NCBI RefSeq assembly: GCF_005889735.1
Contig: NZ_VCKY01000045.1
Span: 1 to 53,477, forward strand
Source: Nonomuraea turkmeniaca
GTDB lineage: Bacteria > Actinomycetota > Actinomycetes > Streptosporangiales > Streptosporangiaceae
Reading direction: 5' to 3'
DNA length: 53,477 bases
Positions 1 through 9,505 of this stretch are shown piece after piece. A program made the translations under genes and the position numbers. Position 1 is the stretch's first letter. Every line of letters begins with the position of its first letter. A model generated the notes under the pieces. That model did not search any database. It worked only from the letters and a program-made list of their open reading frames with translations, and had not been told where the DNA came from.

Positions 1-777
1 ATCCGGCCGGGCGGCGACCGGGCGCTGGTGCTGGCCCACACCGGGACCGACTTCCGGCGGCACGGGATCGAAGGCGTACAGGTCAGCTACCTGCGCGAAC
101 TGGTCGGGCGTGGCCGGCCCGTACGCCGTCAGATAGGTCCTGATCAGGCCGCCGAGCCCGTCGGCGACCGGCCCAGGGGCGGGCACGGCGACGGGCGGGG
201 CGGTGTAGGTGACCTTGCGCCCCCTCGGGGGACCGAACACGACCGCGCCCCGATGCCCGGCCAGCGCCATCGCCTGCCGCCACCGCGGCCACATGACCTG
301 GAACGCGGGCATGACCAGGTCCCCGGCCCACGGCCCGGTGGCGGCCACGACCGCGTCGCTCAGCTCGTCGATCGTCATCTCGACACCGGCGAGCACCTCG
401 CGAATGGCCTCCACCACCTGGTCGGTCTGCTCGGAGGTCATCCGCACGCCGGGAGGAAACGTGTTGTACCCGGACGGCGCCGACGACAGCGCGCTCACCC
501 ACATCGGCAGGTCGCCGGCGGGCAGCAGGTGCACGGTGCCGCGCGGCCCGAACGTCTTGACCACGCTGCGCTCACGCCACAACGCCTCGCGCACGTGCGC
601 GCGGGTGGCGCCGTCCAGCCGCAGGGCGACGGACGCCTCGCCGGCCGACATCACCTGGGCGTGCGCCCCGCACATGGCCGCCACGACCTGCGCCGGGGCC
701 GTCTCGGTCAAGGGCGCGGCCAGCCCGGCCCGCTCCAGCCGCCGCGCGCTCACCTGCGGCCAGGACACTTCGATCAT
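1..777 (-). CDS. Winged-helix DNA-binding protein, AlkZ-like (partial)
   Basis: This gene is read on the minus strand and runs off the left edge, so its C-terminus is missing and only 259 codons are visible. The protein begins MIEVSWPQVSARRLERAGL and continues with the layout of the AlkZ/HTH_42 family: an N-terminal winged helix (ARRLERAGL, LDGATRAHVREALW), then the KTFGPRGTVHLLPAGDLP segment and a YGPATPDQFAQ stretch. Family members are DNA glycosylase-like proteins, some of which unhook crosslinks. An in-frame GTG lies directly upstream of the ATG; I chose the ATG because AGGAGG sits five bases before it. The last 30 visible residues after TPDQFAQ look less family-like, so a deletion or frameshift near the edge is possible. 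Confidence 0.75.
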   Translation of the reverse strand, partial: MIEVSWPQVSARRLERAGLAAPLTETAPAQVVAAMCGAHAQVMSAGEASVALRLDGATRAHVREALWRERSVVKTFGPRGTVHLLPAGDLPMWVSALSSAPSGYNTFPPGVRMTSEQTDQVVEAIREVLAGVEMTIDELSDAVVAATGPWAGDLVMPAFQVMWPRWRQAMALAGHRGAVVFGPPRGRKVTYTAPPVAVPAPGPVADGLGGLIRTYLTAYGPATPDQFAQVADLYAFDPVPPEVGPGVGQHQRPVAARPD

Positions 778-910
778 CACGTCCTCCTCCGTCCGTCATG
801 CTCACGGTAGAGGCCAATGCGGAAGATTCCATGCCGCAATCAACGGCGTCCGATGCGTGGTAAGTATCCGTAAAGCGATCATCAATGCGGAATCACTAGT
901 CTCACGCCCT

Positions 911-2239
911 ATGACCCGCCTCAGTCCCGGCCTCGGGCCGCTCACCCCCCGCCAGCGCTGGCGCCGGGTCAGGCTCCAGGCCTACTCCTGGGCCCTGACC
1001 GGCGCCTATCGGCTCGGCGCGATGCATCCGGCCGTCTGGCGGCTGGTGGCCCGTGGCTACCATCCCGTGCTGGACCGGGTCGCCGCCAGGCATGCCAGAG
1101 TGGCCTGTCAGTTCGCCGCCGTGGACGTGCCGGCGTACCGCGACTTCCTGCGGGCGAACGGCGCCGAGCACTCCAGGCGGCTGGCGGACTTCCCGGAGAC
1201 CACCAAGCACAACTACGCCGGCGTCTACGACGAGCAGAGCCGCTGCCAGGAGGGCCGGCTCCACCGGGCGGGCGTGATCGTGGACGAGTCGTCGGGGTCG
1301 AGCGGCAAGCCGTACAACTGGGTACGCGGGCCGCGCGAGCTCAAGGGCATCTACCGCAACGCCGCCGGCTACATCGAACTGGTCTTCCCCGGCGAACGGC
1401 TGTTCGTGATCAACGCGTACTCGATGGGCGCGTGGGCCACCGGCACCACCACGGGCGCCGCCATGGCCCGCATCGCGATGGTCAAGAACACCGGCCCCGA
1501 CCTGGAGAAGATCGCCGACACGCTGGAGCACTTCGGGCCCGGCTACGACTACGTGGTGGCCGCGTACCCGCCGTTCCTCAAGCACCTGCGTGACCGCCTC
1601 GACGAGGCGGGCTTCCCATGGGGCGACTACCGCATCCGCGGCATGGTCGGCGGCGAGTACCACCCGGGGCGGCTGCCCGGCGAGGTGGCCGACGGGCTCG
1701 GCGGGATGCGCCGGGTGGCCTGCCGGGACCTGGCGGATCTGCTGCACGCGGCTGACCTGCACCAGTTCGGGGACCGGGAGGTGACGCGGGAGCTGCGTGC
1801 CTGGCTGCGCCTGACCCGGTGGCACCGCCGCTACCTGCTGGACGGCCTCAGCGACCGGGCGCTGGCGCTCAGCCGGTTCGAGGCGCTCGCGCTGCGTGCC
1901 TCCCTCGCCCTCTACCCGGCGCTGCGCCCGCTCGGCCTGCCCCGCCTGCTGGCCGGGGCGTCGCGCGGGCTGCTCGACTACGACGGGGACGTGCTGGTGC
2001 TGGTCGGGGCGGCCGGGGACGAGGTGGAACAGGGCCGCGTGCTCATGCGGCACTGGCTGACCTTGTCCGGCCTCGGCTACACCACGCATCCGCTGAGCCA
2101 GATCATCGACTGCGGTCCCACGCGGGACGAGCTGGCGCGGCGGCTGGAGGTGGACGATCCCACGTCGCTGCTCCACGTGGCCCGCGTCGGCCGGCCGAAG
2201 GCGCCTGCCGCGCCGTCGGCCCGGGTGAAGGATTCGTAG
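911..2239 (+). CDS. PaaK-like adenylating enzyme fused to nitroreductase C-terminal half (chimera)
   Basis: A 442-residue reading frame. Residues 1 to about 249 resemble the N-terminal part of phenylacetate-CoA ligase-like (PaaK/coenzyme F390 synthetase) adenylate-forming enzymes, including the phosphate-binding loop SSGSSGKPYNW and the RGMVGGE segment. From about residue 275 the protein instead reads like the C-terminal half of an Acg-type nitroreductase (HQFGDREVTRELRAWLRL, then HWLTLSGLGYTTHPLSQIID and a final RVGRP). The rest of the adenylation domain and the flavin-binding N-terminus of the nitroreductase are absent. The simplest reading is an in-frame deletion joining two formerly adjacent genes, so activity is doubtful. 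The start is the ATG of MTRLSPGLG; an upstream in-frame extension exists but does not look like protein. Confidence 0.7.
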   Translation: MTRLSPGLGPLTPRQRWRRVRLQAYSWALTGAYRLGAMHPAVWRLVARGYHPVLDRVAARHARVACQFAAVDVPAYRDFLRANGAEHSRRLADFPETTKHNYAGVYDEQSRCQEGRLHRAGVIVDESSGSSGKPYNWVRGPRELKGIYRNAAGYIELVFPGERLFVINAYSMGAWATGTTTGAAMARIAMVKNTGPDLEKIADTLEHFGPGYDYVVAAYPPFLKHLRDRLDEAGFPWGDYRIRGMVGGEYHPGRLPGEVADGLGGMRRVACRDLADLLHAADLHQFGDREVTRELRAWLRLTRWHRRYLLDGLSDRALALSRFEALALRASLALYPALRPLGLPRLLAGASRGLLDYDGDVLVLVGAAGDEVEQGRVLMRHWLTLSGLGYTTHPLSQIIDCGPTRDELARRLEVDDPTSLLHVARVGRPKAPAAPSARVKDS

Positions 2240-2293
2240 CGGCCGGACGACCAGCGAACGGGCCGCTTCCCGTGGGAGGACAAGAACGCGACG

Positions 2294-3112
2294 TCATGAG
2301 CCGCAGGCGGCCCGTGCCTCCGCGATGAGCCGGACCGCGTCGTCGACGGTGCGGCCGATCTCCTCCGGCGTCCGCCCGACCGCACCGAGCAGCGCCTGCG
2401 CCCGCTCGCCGAACCCGCTGGGCGCCGACGGCAGCCGATCCGCTGACGCCACCATGCCCTTCTCGTTGATCAGCCAGGCGCCGTCGTTCGCGTGCAGCGC
2501 GTGGCAGGCGACCCCGATCGCGCGGAACAACGCCCCCGCCGTGTACGCCGGGTCGCAGCCGACGGCCCCGTATCTGGCCGTCGCGAGAGCGAAGTCCGCC
2601 TCCCACAGCCTTCCGATCAACGCCTCTCGCAGCGCCGGCGGATACTCCGCGGCCTCTTCCCGCAACGCGGCCAGTTCCCCGCCCGGATCGGCGAGCACCC
2701 GGCAGAGCGCCGCCTCCCCCGCGTACGCGTGGGAGTAGAAGCCCAGCGGATGGCCGACCTGGACGCCGATCTCGACCCGGCCCTCCCGGCAGTCCCGCCA
2801 GATCCGGTGGACCCGGTCGAGGTCGCGGTAGATCCAGTCCACCCGCCACCCGGCCACGGTCAGCCACCCGCCGCCGTCCACCCACGGGCCCCATCCCCCC
2901 GGCTCGGTCACGTCGGTGGGCTCGCCCGTCACCTCCCGTGCCAGCGCCCGCAACGCCACCACGTCGGGCCGCTCCCGGTAGTAGAGGCCCAGGTCGATGT
3001 CCGAGTCCGGCCGGTGCGTGCCCCGCGCCCGGCTGCCGCCGAGCACCACGGCCACCACTCCGTGCACCTCGACCAGCCGGTCGGCGAGAGCGCGAAGATC
3101 CTCATCCTGCAT
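2294..3112 (-). CDS. Nucleotidyltransferase domain protein
   Basis: A 272-residue protein with the minimal nucleotidyltransferase signature near its N-terminus: GGSRARGTHRPDSDIDLGLYY, with Asp38 and Asp40 as the expected metal-binding carboxylates. The following all-helical half resembles DUF4037-like substrate domains. Such enzymes transfer a nucleotide to a small molecule or protein (aminoglycoside-type or MNT-type antitoxins); the substrate cannot be told from sequence. The start was placed at MQDEDLRAL because the longer in-frame extension is low-complexity and overlaps the end of the upstream transporter gene. No clear Shine-Dalgarno precedes this ATG. It lies 35 bases after the sugar-binding protein gene on the same strand and may be cotranscribed with it. 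Confidence 0.75.
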   Translation of the reverse strand: MQDEDLRALADRLVEVHGVVAVVLGGSRARGTHRPDSDIDLGLYYRERPDVVALRALAREVTGEPTDVTEPGGWGPWVDGGGWLTVAGWRVDWIYRDLDRVHRIWRDCREGRVEIGVQVGHPLGFYSHAYAGEAALCRVLADPGGELAALREEAAEYPPALREALIGRLWEADFALATARYGAVGCDPAYTAGALFRAIGVACHALHANDGAWLINEKGMVASADRLPSAPSGFGERAQALLGAVGRTPEEIGRTVDDAVRLIAEARAACGS

Positions 3113-3147
3113 GGAACGAAGCCTAGAGGCCGCGGGCGCCGGCTCCG

Positions 3148-4308
3148 CTAGCCCTGCCAGATACGCCGGTAGGCCTCGCGGTAGCCGCGCGGCTCCCATG
3201 AGGTCGTGTCACCCACGTTCCCGATCGTGGTCAGGTGCACCGGGGCCACGTACCCGCTGGGCGGCTGTCCGGCGAACGCCCGGTTGAGCTCGTCGATGAT
3301 CTGGCTGCCCTGAGCGCTCAGCGGCTCGGGGACGGTCGCCTGCTGGAACCGCCGGTCGCGGATGCGCTCGAACGCCGAAGGATCGCCGTCCCCCGCGCCG
3401 ATGGAGTAGGGAGGCCCGTCGCCTTTCCGGCCGGCGGCGCGCAGTGCCGGGGCGGCGTCGGCGAAGTAGACGTCGTTGATGGCGACCGAGTGCGTCCACC
3501 GCTCGCCGAATCGGGACAGCAGCGAGGGCACCACCACCGGCATGCGGCTGCCGGTGTCGGGGAGCGGGATGTTCTCGTACCCGAGCAGCTTGACGCCGGA
3601 GCAGCTCAGCAGGGTCTTCCTGATCAGCTGGGACTTGTTCTCCGCGAACGGGATCGAGGAGTCGGTGAAGATCACGACTCCGGCGTCGCCACCGGACCTG
3701 GCGATGATCCAGTACGCGCTGATCCGCGCGACGTCCTCCACCCGGCTGGTCACGTTGGTGAAGAGCTTGGGGTTCGCACTGGGGCCAGGGACCCGGAGCG
3801 CGTGCCAGCCGACGAGCGGAATGCCGGCGTCGGCGGCCTGCTCGACCTGCTGAGCCACGGAGCTCGGGTCGAACCCGCCGATGACGATCCCGGACGGCCG
3901 CAGGGCGATCGCCTGGCCCAAGGCCGACCGTATCCCGGCCGGAGTGCCCTGGCCGTCGATCACGCGGACGCCCCATCCTATGGTTCGCGCGGCCTCGCGT
4001 ACCCCGTTGGCGGTGCCGGCCACGCCGGGGTTCGTCATGCTCGAGGCGACGAAGACCACGTTCTTGCCGGGGACCGCGCGCGGCCCGGTCGTGGGGCCGT
4101 CCCACGGAGTGTCCATCGCTTCCGCCTGGGCGACCGCACGCGCGGCCGTGTCCGCCACGTCGGGGCACGCGCCGGCCGGCCGGTCGCGGGCGGGCGCGCC
4201 GTCCGGCGCGGGACCGCGCGAGCAGCCCCCGGCCGCCGCACCGGCCACCACGGCGGCCAGCACGAGTGCGGTCGCGCCGTGCCGGAAGCCGCTGCGGGTG
4301 ACGTTCAT
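3148..4308 (-). CDS. Sugar ABC transporter substrate-binding lipoprotein, RbsB/LacI-type fold
   Basis: A 386-residue lipoprotein with a signal peptide ending in GAAAGGC (Cys29 is the lipidated residue). Its body has the Peripla_BP_4 fold: NVVFVASSMTNPG begins the first lobe, and IVIGGFDPSSVAQQVEQAADAGIPLVGWHA is the classic middle segment (given here only as a landmark). It should capture a sugar outside the membrane for the adjoining permease. Its ATG overlaps the permease stop codon by four bases (ATGA), so translation is coupled. The N-terminal linker before the first strand is unusually long. The sugar is not identifiable. Confidence 0.85.
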   Translation of the reverse strand: MNVTRSGFRHGATALVLAAVVAGAAAGGCSRGPAPDGAPARDRPAGACPDVADTAARAVAQAEAMDTPWDGPTTGPRAVPGKNVVFVASSMTNPGVAGTANGVREAARTIGWGVRVIDGQGTPAGIRSALGQAIALRPSGIVIGGFDPSSVAQQVEQAADAGIPLVGWHALRVPGPSANPKLFTNVTSRVEDVARISAYWIIARSGGDAGVVIFTDSSIPFAENKSQLIRKTLLSCSGVKLLGYENIPLPDTGSRMPVVVPSLLSRFGERWTHSVAINDVYFADAAPALRAAGRKGDGPPYSIGAGDGDPSAFERIRDRRFQQATVPEPLSAQGSQIIDELNRAFAGQPPSGYVAPVHLTTIGNVGDTTSWEPRGYREAYRRIWQG

Positions 4309-5336
4309 GTCTGCTCCTCGTTCGGGGCTTCTCGCTCGGGGGCGGGGCGGGCGCGCGTCCGGCGGCGTGCGGAGTAGCCGGCCAATCCGACCGCGATGAG
4401 CAAGGTGATCCCGTCGAACAGAGGTGTCACCCAGAAGTCCGCCCCCATTTGGCTGATGCCCGACAGGCCGATGGCCAGGACGGCGACGGCGACGACGGTC
4501 CCCCAGGGGTTGGCCCTCCCGGGTTTGATCGTGGTGGAGCCGAGCAGGGCGGCGACGAACGCCGGCAGCAGGTGGTCCAGCCCGACGCTCGGGTTGCCGA
4601 TCTGCTGCTGGGCGGCGAGCAGGATCCCCGCGAAGCCGGTCACCAGGCCGGAGCCCGCGAAGGCGAGGATGACGTACCGGCGGACGGGGATCCCGACGAG
4701 TTCCGCGGCCCGCGGGTTCGAGCCGATGACGTAGAGGTAGCGGCCCAGCGCGAGACGCTCCAGCACGATCCAGAGCACGGCGGTCAGGACGAGGACGTAG
4801 AACGCGGCTACCGGCAGGTTGAGGATCCTCGATTCGTACAGGCCGGTGAGACCGGCGGGCAGGCCTTGCGGGCCGGCGACGATCCGGGCGCCGCCGGTCA
4901 CCCAGCCCGTCACGGCGTACATGACGCTGCCGGTGCCCAGCGTCGCGATGAAGGAGTCGATGCGCGCGAACTCCACCAGGAATCCGTTGATCATGCCGAC
5001 GGCGACCCCGCCGGCGAGGACGGCCAGGCAGGCCTCGTGCCACGGCCGGCCGGCGTTGACGACCAGGTGCAGCGTCATGACGTGGCCCAGGCCGAGGCCG
5101 TACCCGATGGACAGGTCGAAGTTGCCCGTGACGATGGGGATCATCGCACCCTGCGCCAGGATCGCGATGATCGAATAGGCGGAGATGATCGCCGTCAGGT
5201 TGGCCATCGTGGGGAACGTGTCCGGCAGGGCCAGCGCGAACACGACGAACAGGACAAGGGCCAGCGCCGGCAGCCCGTAGCCGCCGATGAAATGTCCGGC
5301 GGCGAGCCGCCGCCGGACGACCTCGCTGGTCAGCAA
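4305..5336 (-). CDS. Sugar ABC transporter permease, RbsC-like
   Basis: A 343-residue multi-spanning membrane protein of the RbsC/AraH/XylH family. It has about ten hydrophobic segments and the typical NLTAIISAYSIIAILAQGAM and GNFDLSIGYGL motifs; the latter matches the DLSVG permease motif. It forms the membrane channel for the binding protein encoded just downstream, and overlaps that gene by four bases. Its start codon overlaps the end of the ATPase gene by seven bases, giving the order ATPase, permease, binding protein in one operon. The C-terminus is Arg-rich and cytoplasmic. Confidence 0.88.
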   Translation of the reverse strand: MLTSEVVRRRLAAGHFIGGYGLPALALVLFVVFALALPDTFPTMANLTAIISAYSIIAILAQGAMIPIVTGNFDLSIGYGLGLGHVMTLHLVVNAGRPWHEACLAVLAGGVAVGMINGFLVEFARIDSFIATLGTGSVMYAVTGWVTGGARIVAGPQGLPAGLTGLYESRILNLPVAAFYVLVLTAVLWIVLERLALGRYLYVIGSNPRAAELVGIPVRRYVILAFAGSGLVTGFAGILLAAQQQIGNPSVGLDHLLPAFVAALLGSTTIKPGRANPWGTVVAVAVLAIGLSGISQMGADFWVTPLFDGITLLIAVGLAGYSARRRTRARPAPEREAPNEEQT

Positions 5337-6877
5337 CGGTCCGCCCGGCGGCCGGCGGGCGGAGCCGTGGCCGCGCGGGTGAGGGCGGCGACGGTGAGGG
5401 CGTCACCGCTGAGCTCGGCGGTGACCGCCCCGCGCACGAACACGAGCGCGCGGTCGCACATGTTCACGACCTCCTCGAAGTCCGCGGAGACGAGCAGGGC
5501 GGCCAGCCCGGTCGCCAGCGCCTCGCCGAGCAGCCGGTGGATCTCGGCCTTGGCGCCGACGTCGACGCCGGCCGTGGGCTCCTCGAGGATCAGCAGACGG
5601 CGGCGGGCGCCGAGCCAGCGCGCGATCAGGATCTTCTGCTGGTTCCCGCCCGACAGGGCGGCGAACGGCGCCTCGGTGTCGGCGGGGCTGACCCGCAGCC
5701 GCGTGATGACCGCCGCCGTCTCGGCGCGCTCCCGCCGCGCTCCCAGCGGGCTCAGCGGCGACCGGCCGCGCGTCGCGGGGTTGGCCAGCAGGTTCTCCCG
5801 TACGGTCAGCTCTCCGGCGGCCTCCTCCTGCCGGTCGCCGCTCACGAGACCGACGCCCGCGCCGACGGCGGCCGGCACCGAACCCGGCCGGTACGGCCGC
5901 CCGGCCAGGTGCACGCCACCCGACACGGCGGGACAGGCGCCGGCCAGCGCGCGTCCGATGTCCACGTGCCCGGCGCCCGCGAGTCCGACCAGGCCGAGCA
6001 CCTCGCCGGCGCGCAGGTCGAATCCGACCGGTCCCGCCTGCCCGGCACGCACGCCGGCCACGCGCAGCAGGACCTCTCCCGGTCTGCGGACCCGGTGCCG
6101 GTGAACGCTGCCCTCCCGGCCGACGATGTCGCGGACGAGATCGGCCGGCCGGCGGCCGGCGAGCGGTCCCCGGCTGACGACGCGTCCGTCGCGAAGGACT
6201 GCGACGCTGCCGGCGATGCGGTAGACCTCGTCGATCCGGTGGGTCACGTACAGGATGCCGTGGCCGCGGTCACGGAGCGTACGCAGCACGTCGAACAGGA
6301 CGACGCAGTCGGCGGCGGGCAGGGCCGCGGTCGGCTCGTCGAACACGAGGATGGTCGCGTCCGTGGCCAGCGCGCGGGCGATGGCCACGAGCGACCGCTC
6401 CGCGCGCGTCAGCTGCGCGATCCGCAGGGCAGGGTCGAGGTGGGCGGCGATGGTCCGGAGGGCGTCCGCGCCGCGGCGCCGCACCGCGCGCCAGGATATG
6501 AGGCCGCCGCGCCGGGCGTATCCCGCGCCGAGGGCGATGTTCTCCGCGATGCTCATCCAGTCCACGAGGCCGAGATCCTGGTGGATGAACGCCATGTGGC
6601 CGGACGCGGCCTGGCTGCCCAGGAGATGACCGGCCACCACGACCTCTCCCCCGTCTGCGTGATGGATACCGGCCAAGATCTTGATCAGCGTCGATTTGCC
6701 GGCCCCGTTCGCGCCGAGCAGGGCGAGGATGTCGCCGCCGTGAAGGTCGAGATCCACTCCTCGCAGCGCGTGGACGCCGCCGAAGTGCTTGCGGAGTCCC
6801 CGGATCCGGACGAGCGGATCGGGGCCGGCCGCCGGTCCCGGACTGACCGGACGGTGATTCGAGATGTCGTTGTGCAC
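5330..6877 (-). CDS. Sugar ABC transporter ATPase, RbsA/XylG-like (two ABC domains)
   Basis: A 515-residue tandem ATPase. The first domain has Walker A GANGAGKST near residue 57 and Walker B ILVFDEPTAAL. The second has a degenerate Walker A (GLAGAGHVDIG), the family signature LSGGNQQK and LLILEEPTAGVD. This asymmetric pattern is typical of carbohydrate-uptake (CUT2) ATPases. The GTG start was chosen because GGAG sits six bases upstream. It is the first gene of the transporter operon and follows the LuxR-type regulator gene by 109 bases on the same strand, which suggests that regulator may control it. Confidence 0.9.
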   Translation of the reverse strand: MHNDISNHRPVSPGPAAGPDPLVRIRGLRKHFGGVHALRGVDLDLHGGDILALLGANGAGKSTLIKILAGIHHADGGEVVVAGHLLGSQAASGHMAFIHQDLGLVDWMSIAENIALGAGYARRGGLISWRAVRRRGADALRTIAAHLDPALRIAQLTRAERSLVAIARALATDATILVFDEPTAALPAADCVVLFDVLRTLRDRGHGILYVTHRIDEVYRIAGSVAVLRDGRVVSRGPLAGRRPADLVRDIVGREGSVHRHRVRRPGEVLLRVAGVRAGQAGPVGFDLRAGEVLGLVGLAGAGHVDIGRALAGACPAVSGGVHLAGRPYRPGSVPAAVGAGVGLVSGDRQEEAAGELTVRENLLANPATRGRSPLSPLGARRERAETAAVITRLRVSPADTEAPFAALSGGNQQKILIARWLGARRRLLILEEPTAGVDVGAKAEIHRLLGEALATGLAALLVSADFEEVVNMCDRALVFVRGAVTAELSGDALTVAALTRAATAPPAGRRADRC

Positions 6878-6986
6878 AGCTGTCTCCGCGGGACTTCACC
6901 ACCCGGCGGACAGGCCCTCGAGCTCGCCGAATATGCCGTTTCATGGTACAGAACCCATGGTCAAAAGCTTCGTTGCGCGCCCGGGT

Positions 6987-9287
6987 TCACTCTTGATCGG
7001 GCCGGCGCGCGTCCCAGGTTTTGACGATCTGCGACCGGGACGTGAAGTTCAGCTTGCGGAGGATGTTCTCGACATGGCACTCCGCGGTGCGTTGCGCGAT
7101 GACCAGGGTCTCCGCGATCTGTTTGTTGCTCAATCCTTTCGCGACGTATTCGGCGATCTCCCGCTCCCTGCGGGTGAGGACGGATGTCACATCGGGGCCG
7201 GCCTGGCGTGCCGGACTCTCGTCCAGCGCAAGGGCGGCGGCCTGGTCGAGGGTCAGCGCCGACCCGCGGTCGAAGGCCGCCTGGAACCGCTCTTCTCTCA
7301 GGCGCTGCCGGAGGGCGGACGCGCACCGGTCGTGAGCGCCGGCCAGGTGCCCGAGCCCGGACAGGGAGGTCCCGATCGACCTCCAGAGCACCTGCGCGGC
7401 GCCCAGCATCTGGGCGGCCTGCTCGTCCCGCTTGTCGTCCGCCAGGATCCAGGCCAATCCCTCGATGCACTGGGCCAGGCCCAGATGGTCGTTGCAGCGC
7501 AGCTTCAGCCGCACGGCGTCGCGCATCAGGGGCACGGCCTCTCGCAGAGCGCCCCGCCGCCACCGCTCGAGAGCCGTGACCCACTGCCCGTAGGAGACCG
7601 ACCACTCGGCGTTCGCGCCCCTGGCCGCCTCCAGCACCTCCGCGCAGAGCTGCGCGGAACGCGGATCGTCCATGAGGACGGCGGTCACGGCCAGCTGGAA
7701 GAGCACGACCCACTCATGTCCCCGATTGCCCAGGGCGCGGCGCCGGTCCAGGGCCTCTTCCAGCAGCGCGTACGCTCGGGCGAAGTCCGCGGCCAACAAG
7801 GCGGCGAACCCGGTGATGTGGACGGCGCCGGCCAGCTGGGCCTCGTCGCCGAGCCGCGCCGCCAGCGTGCGGCACTCCTCCAGCAGCGGCTCAGCGGCCT
7901 CGGGGTCGCCGCGGAGCAGCACGAGCCACGCGTCGACCCACAGGGCCTTGGCCCGGATCGCGTCGGCGTCGGTCTCCCTGGCGAGCGCCTGCTCCAGCCA
8001 GTGGTGTCCCTCGCTCGGCGAGCTCCACGACAGCCGGTGACTCCACATCGCGGCGGCGATCTCGAGAGCGCCCCAGGCCTCACCGGGCTCGCTGAGGCAG
8101 AACTCCAGCGCCGCCCGGACGTTGCCCTGCTCCCGGGCGAGGCGGCCGAGCCAGTCCATCTGATGGTCGCCGAACCATTCCGCCTCGGCCCGCACCGCCA
8201 GGCCGCGGCACCAGTCGCGATGCCGCAGCCGCAGGGCCTTGTCCTCGCCGGAGGCGACCAGGCGTTCCCGTCCGTACTGGCACAGCGTGTCCAGCATGTC
8301 GAAACGGATGTCGGTGCCTTGGCCGCGGCGCAGCACGATCGACTTGCCCACCAACTGAGCCAGCAGGTCCGGCACGCTCTCGCGGGCGATGCCGTCCTCC
8401 GAGCACACCTGCTCGACCGCCTCCAGGTCACAGCCGCCGCAGAAGACCGACAACCGTCCCCACATCGCCTGCTCCTCATCGGAGCACAGCTCGTAACTCC
8501 AGTCCAGCAGCGCCCGCAGCGTCTTCTGTCGCGGTGCTGCGGTGGTGGGCCCGGTCGTCAGCAGCCGGAAACGGTCGTCGAGGCGCTGGAGGATCTGCTC
8601 CGCGGAGAGGATCAGTATGCGCGCCGCCGCGAGCTCGATGGCCAGGGGGATGCCGTCCAGCCTCCGGCACAGCCGCGCCACCACCAGAACGTTCGCGTCG
8701 TTGACCGTGAACTCGGGCACGACGGACCTGGCACGGTCCTCGAACAGCCGGACCGCCTCGTTGTGCAGGACGTCCTCCATAGATGCCTCGGCCGGTTCCG
8801 GCACTGTGAACGGCGCGACGTGGAGGAGTTGCTCGCCCGCGACGTGCAGTGCCTGCCGGCTGGTGGCCAGGATGCTCAGCCCAGGGGCCAGGGACAGCAG
8901 GTCGCCGGCCAGCGTGGCGCACTGGCCGAGCAGGTGCTCGCAGTTGTCCAGCACGACCAGCGTCTTCTTGTCGTGCAGGTACTCGGCCAGTGACGTCCTG
9001 TCCGTATGAGGGGACCCGACAGCGGCGGCGACCGTTTCGGCGAGCAGGTCTCCGGCGCCCAGCGGCGCCAGGTCGATCAGCCAGACCCCGTCCTGGAAGT
9101 CCCGTGCCGCCTCCGCGGCGATCCGCAGCGCCAGCCGTGTCTTGCCCACCCCGCCCACGCCGATGAGGGTGAGCATGCGGCCGGCGGAGAGCGCGCGTTT
9201 GCCCTCCGCCAGTTCGCGCCGGCGACCGACGAAGCTGGTGAGCTCGAATGGCAGGTTCCCGCTGCGCGGTCGCGTTGTCGCCCTCAT
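6987..9287 (-). CDS. Large ATP-binding LuxR-family transcriptional regulator
   Basis: A 766-residue regulator. The N-terminus has the FVGRRRELAEGK lead-in and Walker A GVGGVGKT (about residues 43 to 50), followed by a Walker B-like TLVVLDNCEHLL, so it carries a STAND/NB-ARC-like ATPase. The middle is helical repeats of TPR character. The last 65 residues are a GerE/LuxR helix-turn-helix (LTRREREIAEYVAKGLSNKQ, then AECHVENILRKL). I started it at the ATG of MRATTRPRSG; in-frame sequence further upstream is Arg-rich and lacks the family pattern. Such proteins are signal-responsive activators, and its position suggests control of the downstream sugar transporter. Confidence 0.85.
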   Translation of the reverse strand: MRATTRPRSGNLPFELTSFVGRRRELAEGKRALSAGRMLTLIGVGGVGKTRLALRIAAEAARDFQDGVWLIDLAPLGAGDLLAETVAAAVGSPHTDRTSLAEYLHDKKTLVVLDNCEHLLGQCATLAGDLLSLAPGLSILATSRQALHVAGEQLLHVAPFTVPEPAEASMEDVLHNEAVRLFEDRARSVVPEFTVNDANVLVVARLCRRLDGIPLAIELAAARILILSAEQILQRLDDRFRLLTTGPTTAAPRQKTLRALLDWSYELCSDEEQAMWGRLSVFCGGCDLEAVEQVCSEDGIARESVPDLLAQLVGKSIVLRRGQGTDIRFDMLDTLCQYGRERLVASGEDKALRLRHRDWCRGLAVRAEAEWFGDHQMDWLGRLAREQGNVRAALEFCLSEPGEAWGALEIAAAMWSHRLSWSSPSEGHHWLEQALARETDADAIRAKALWVDAWLVLLRGDPEAAEPLLEECRTLAARLGDEAQLAGAVHITGFAALLAADFARAYALLEEALDRRRALGNRGHEWVVLFQLAVTAVLMDDPRSAQLCAEVLEAARGANAEWSVSYGQWVTALERWRRGALREAVPLMRDAVRLKLRCNDHLGLAQCIEGLAWILADDKRDEQAAQMLGAAQVLWRSIGTSLSGLGHLAGAHDRCASALRQRLREERFQAAFDRGSALTLDQAAALALDESPARQAGPDVTSVLTRREREIAEYVAKGLSNKQIAETLVIAQRTAECHVENILRKLNFTSRSQIVKTWDARRPDQE

Positions 9288-9424
9288 AGCACCACCGCTA
9301 CCCCTGCCGGGCAATGCCAGGACAGGGGGGACGCAAACCCTGCTCGTGTCACGGGCGCGCCGGTCACGTGCGGCCAAACGCACGTCCACGGCATGTCCTC
9401 TGGCCGCGCCTCTACCATGTGCTT

Positions 9425-9505
9425 GTGACATGCATGCTGATGATCCACGCCGGCGCCGCGTCGCAGCAGGCCGCGGCGGCACGGCCGGTCATCGATGAGG
9501 TGTAG
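9425..9505 (+). pseudogene. Collapsed YCII/DGPF-type protein gene (remnant)
   Basis: A 26-codon frame starting with GTG reads VTCMLMIHAG, which resembles the N-terminal strand of YCII/DGPF proteins (typically MKYMLMI...). It then passes directly into an AAARPVIDEV ending that looks like the C-terminus of the same family. About 80 to 90 internal residues are missing. The stop codon TAG shares its G with the GTG start of the sigma factor gene (TAGTG). ECF42-type sigma factors are normally encoded right after a DGPF protein, so the context fits a partner gene shortened in frame by an internal deletion. Confidence 0.55.

Noticed and set aside
28..810. Long plus-strand reading frames covering the first 800 bases.
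   Set aside because: They are Arg/Pro/His-rich antisense shadows; the minus-strand frame matches a known family throughout most of its length.
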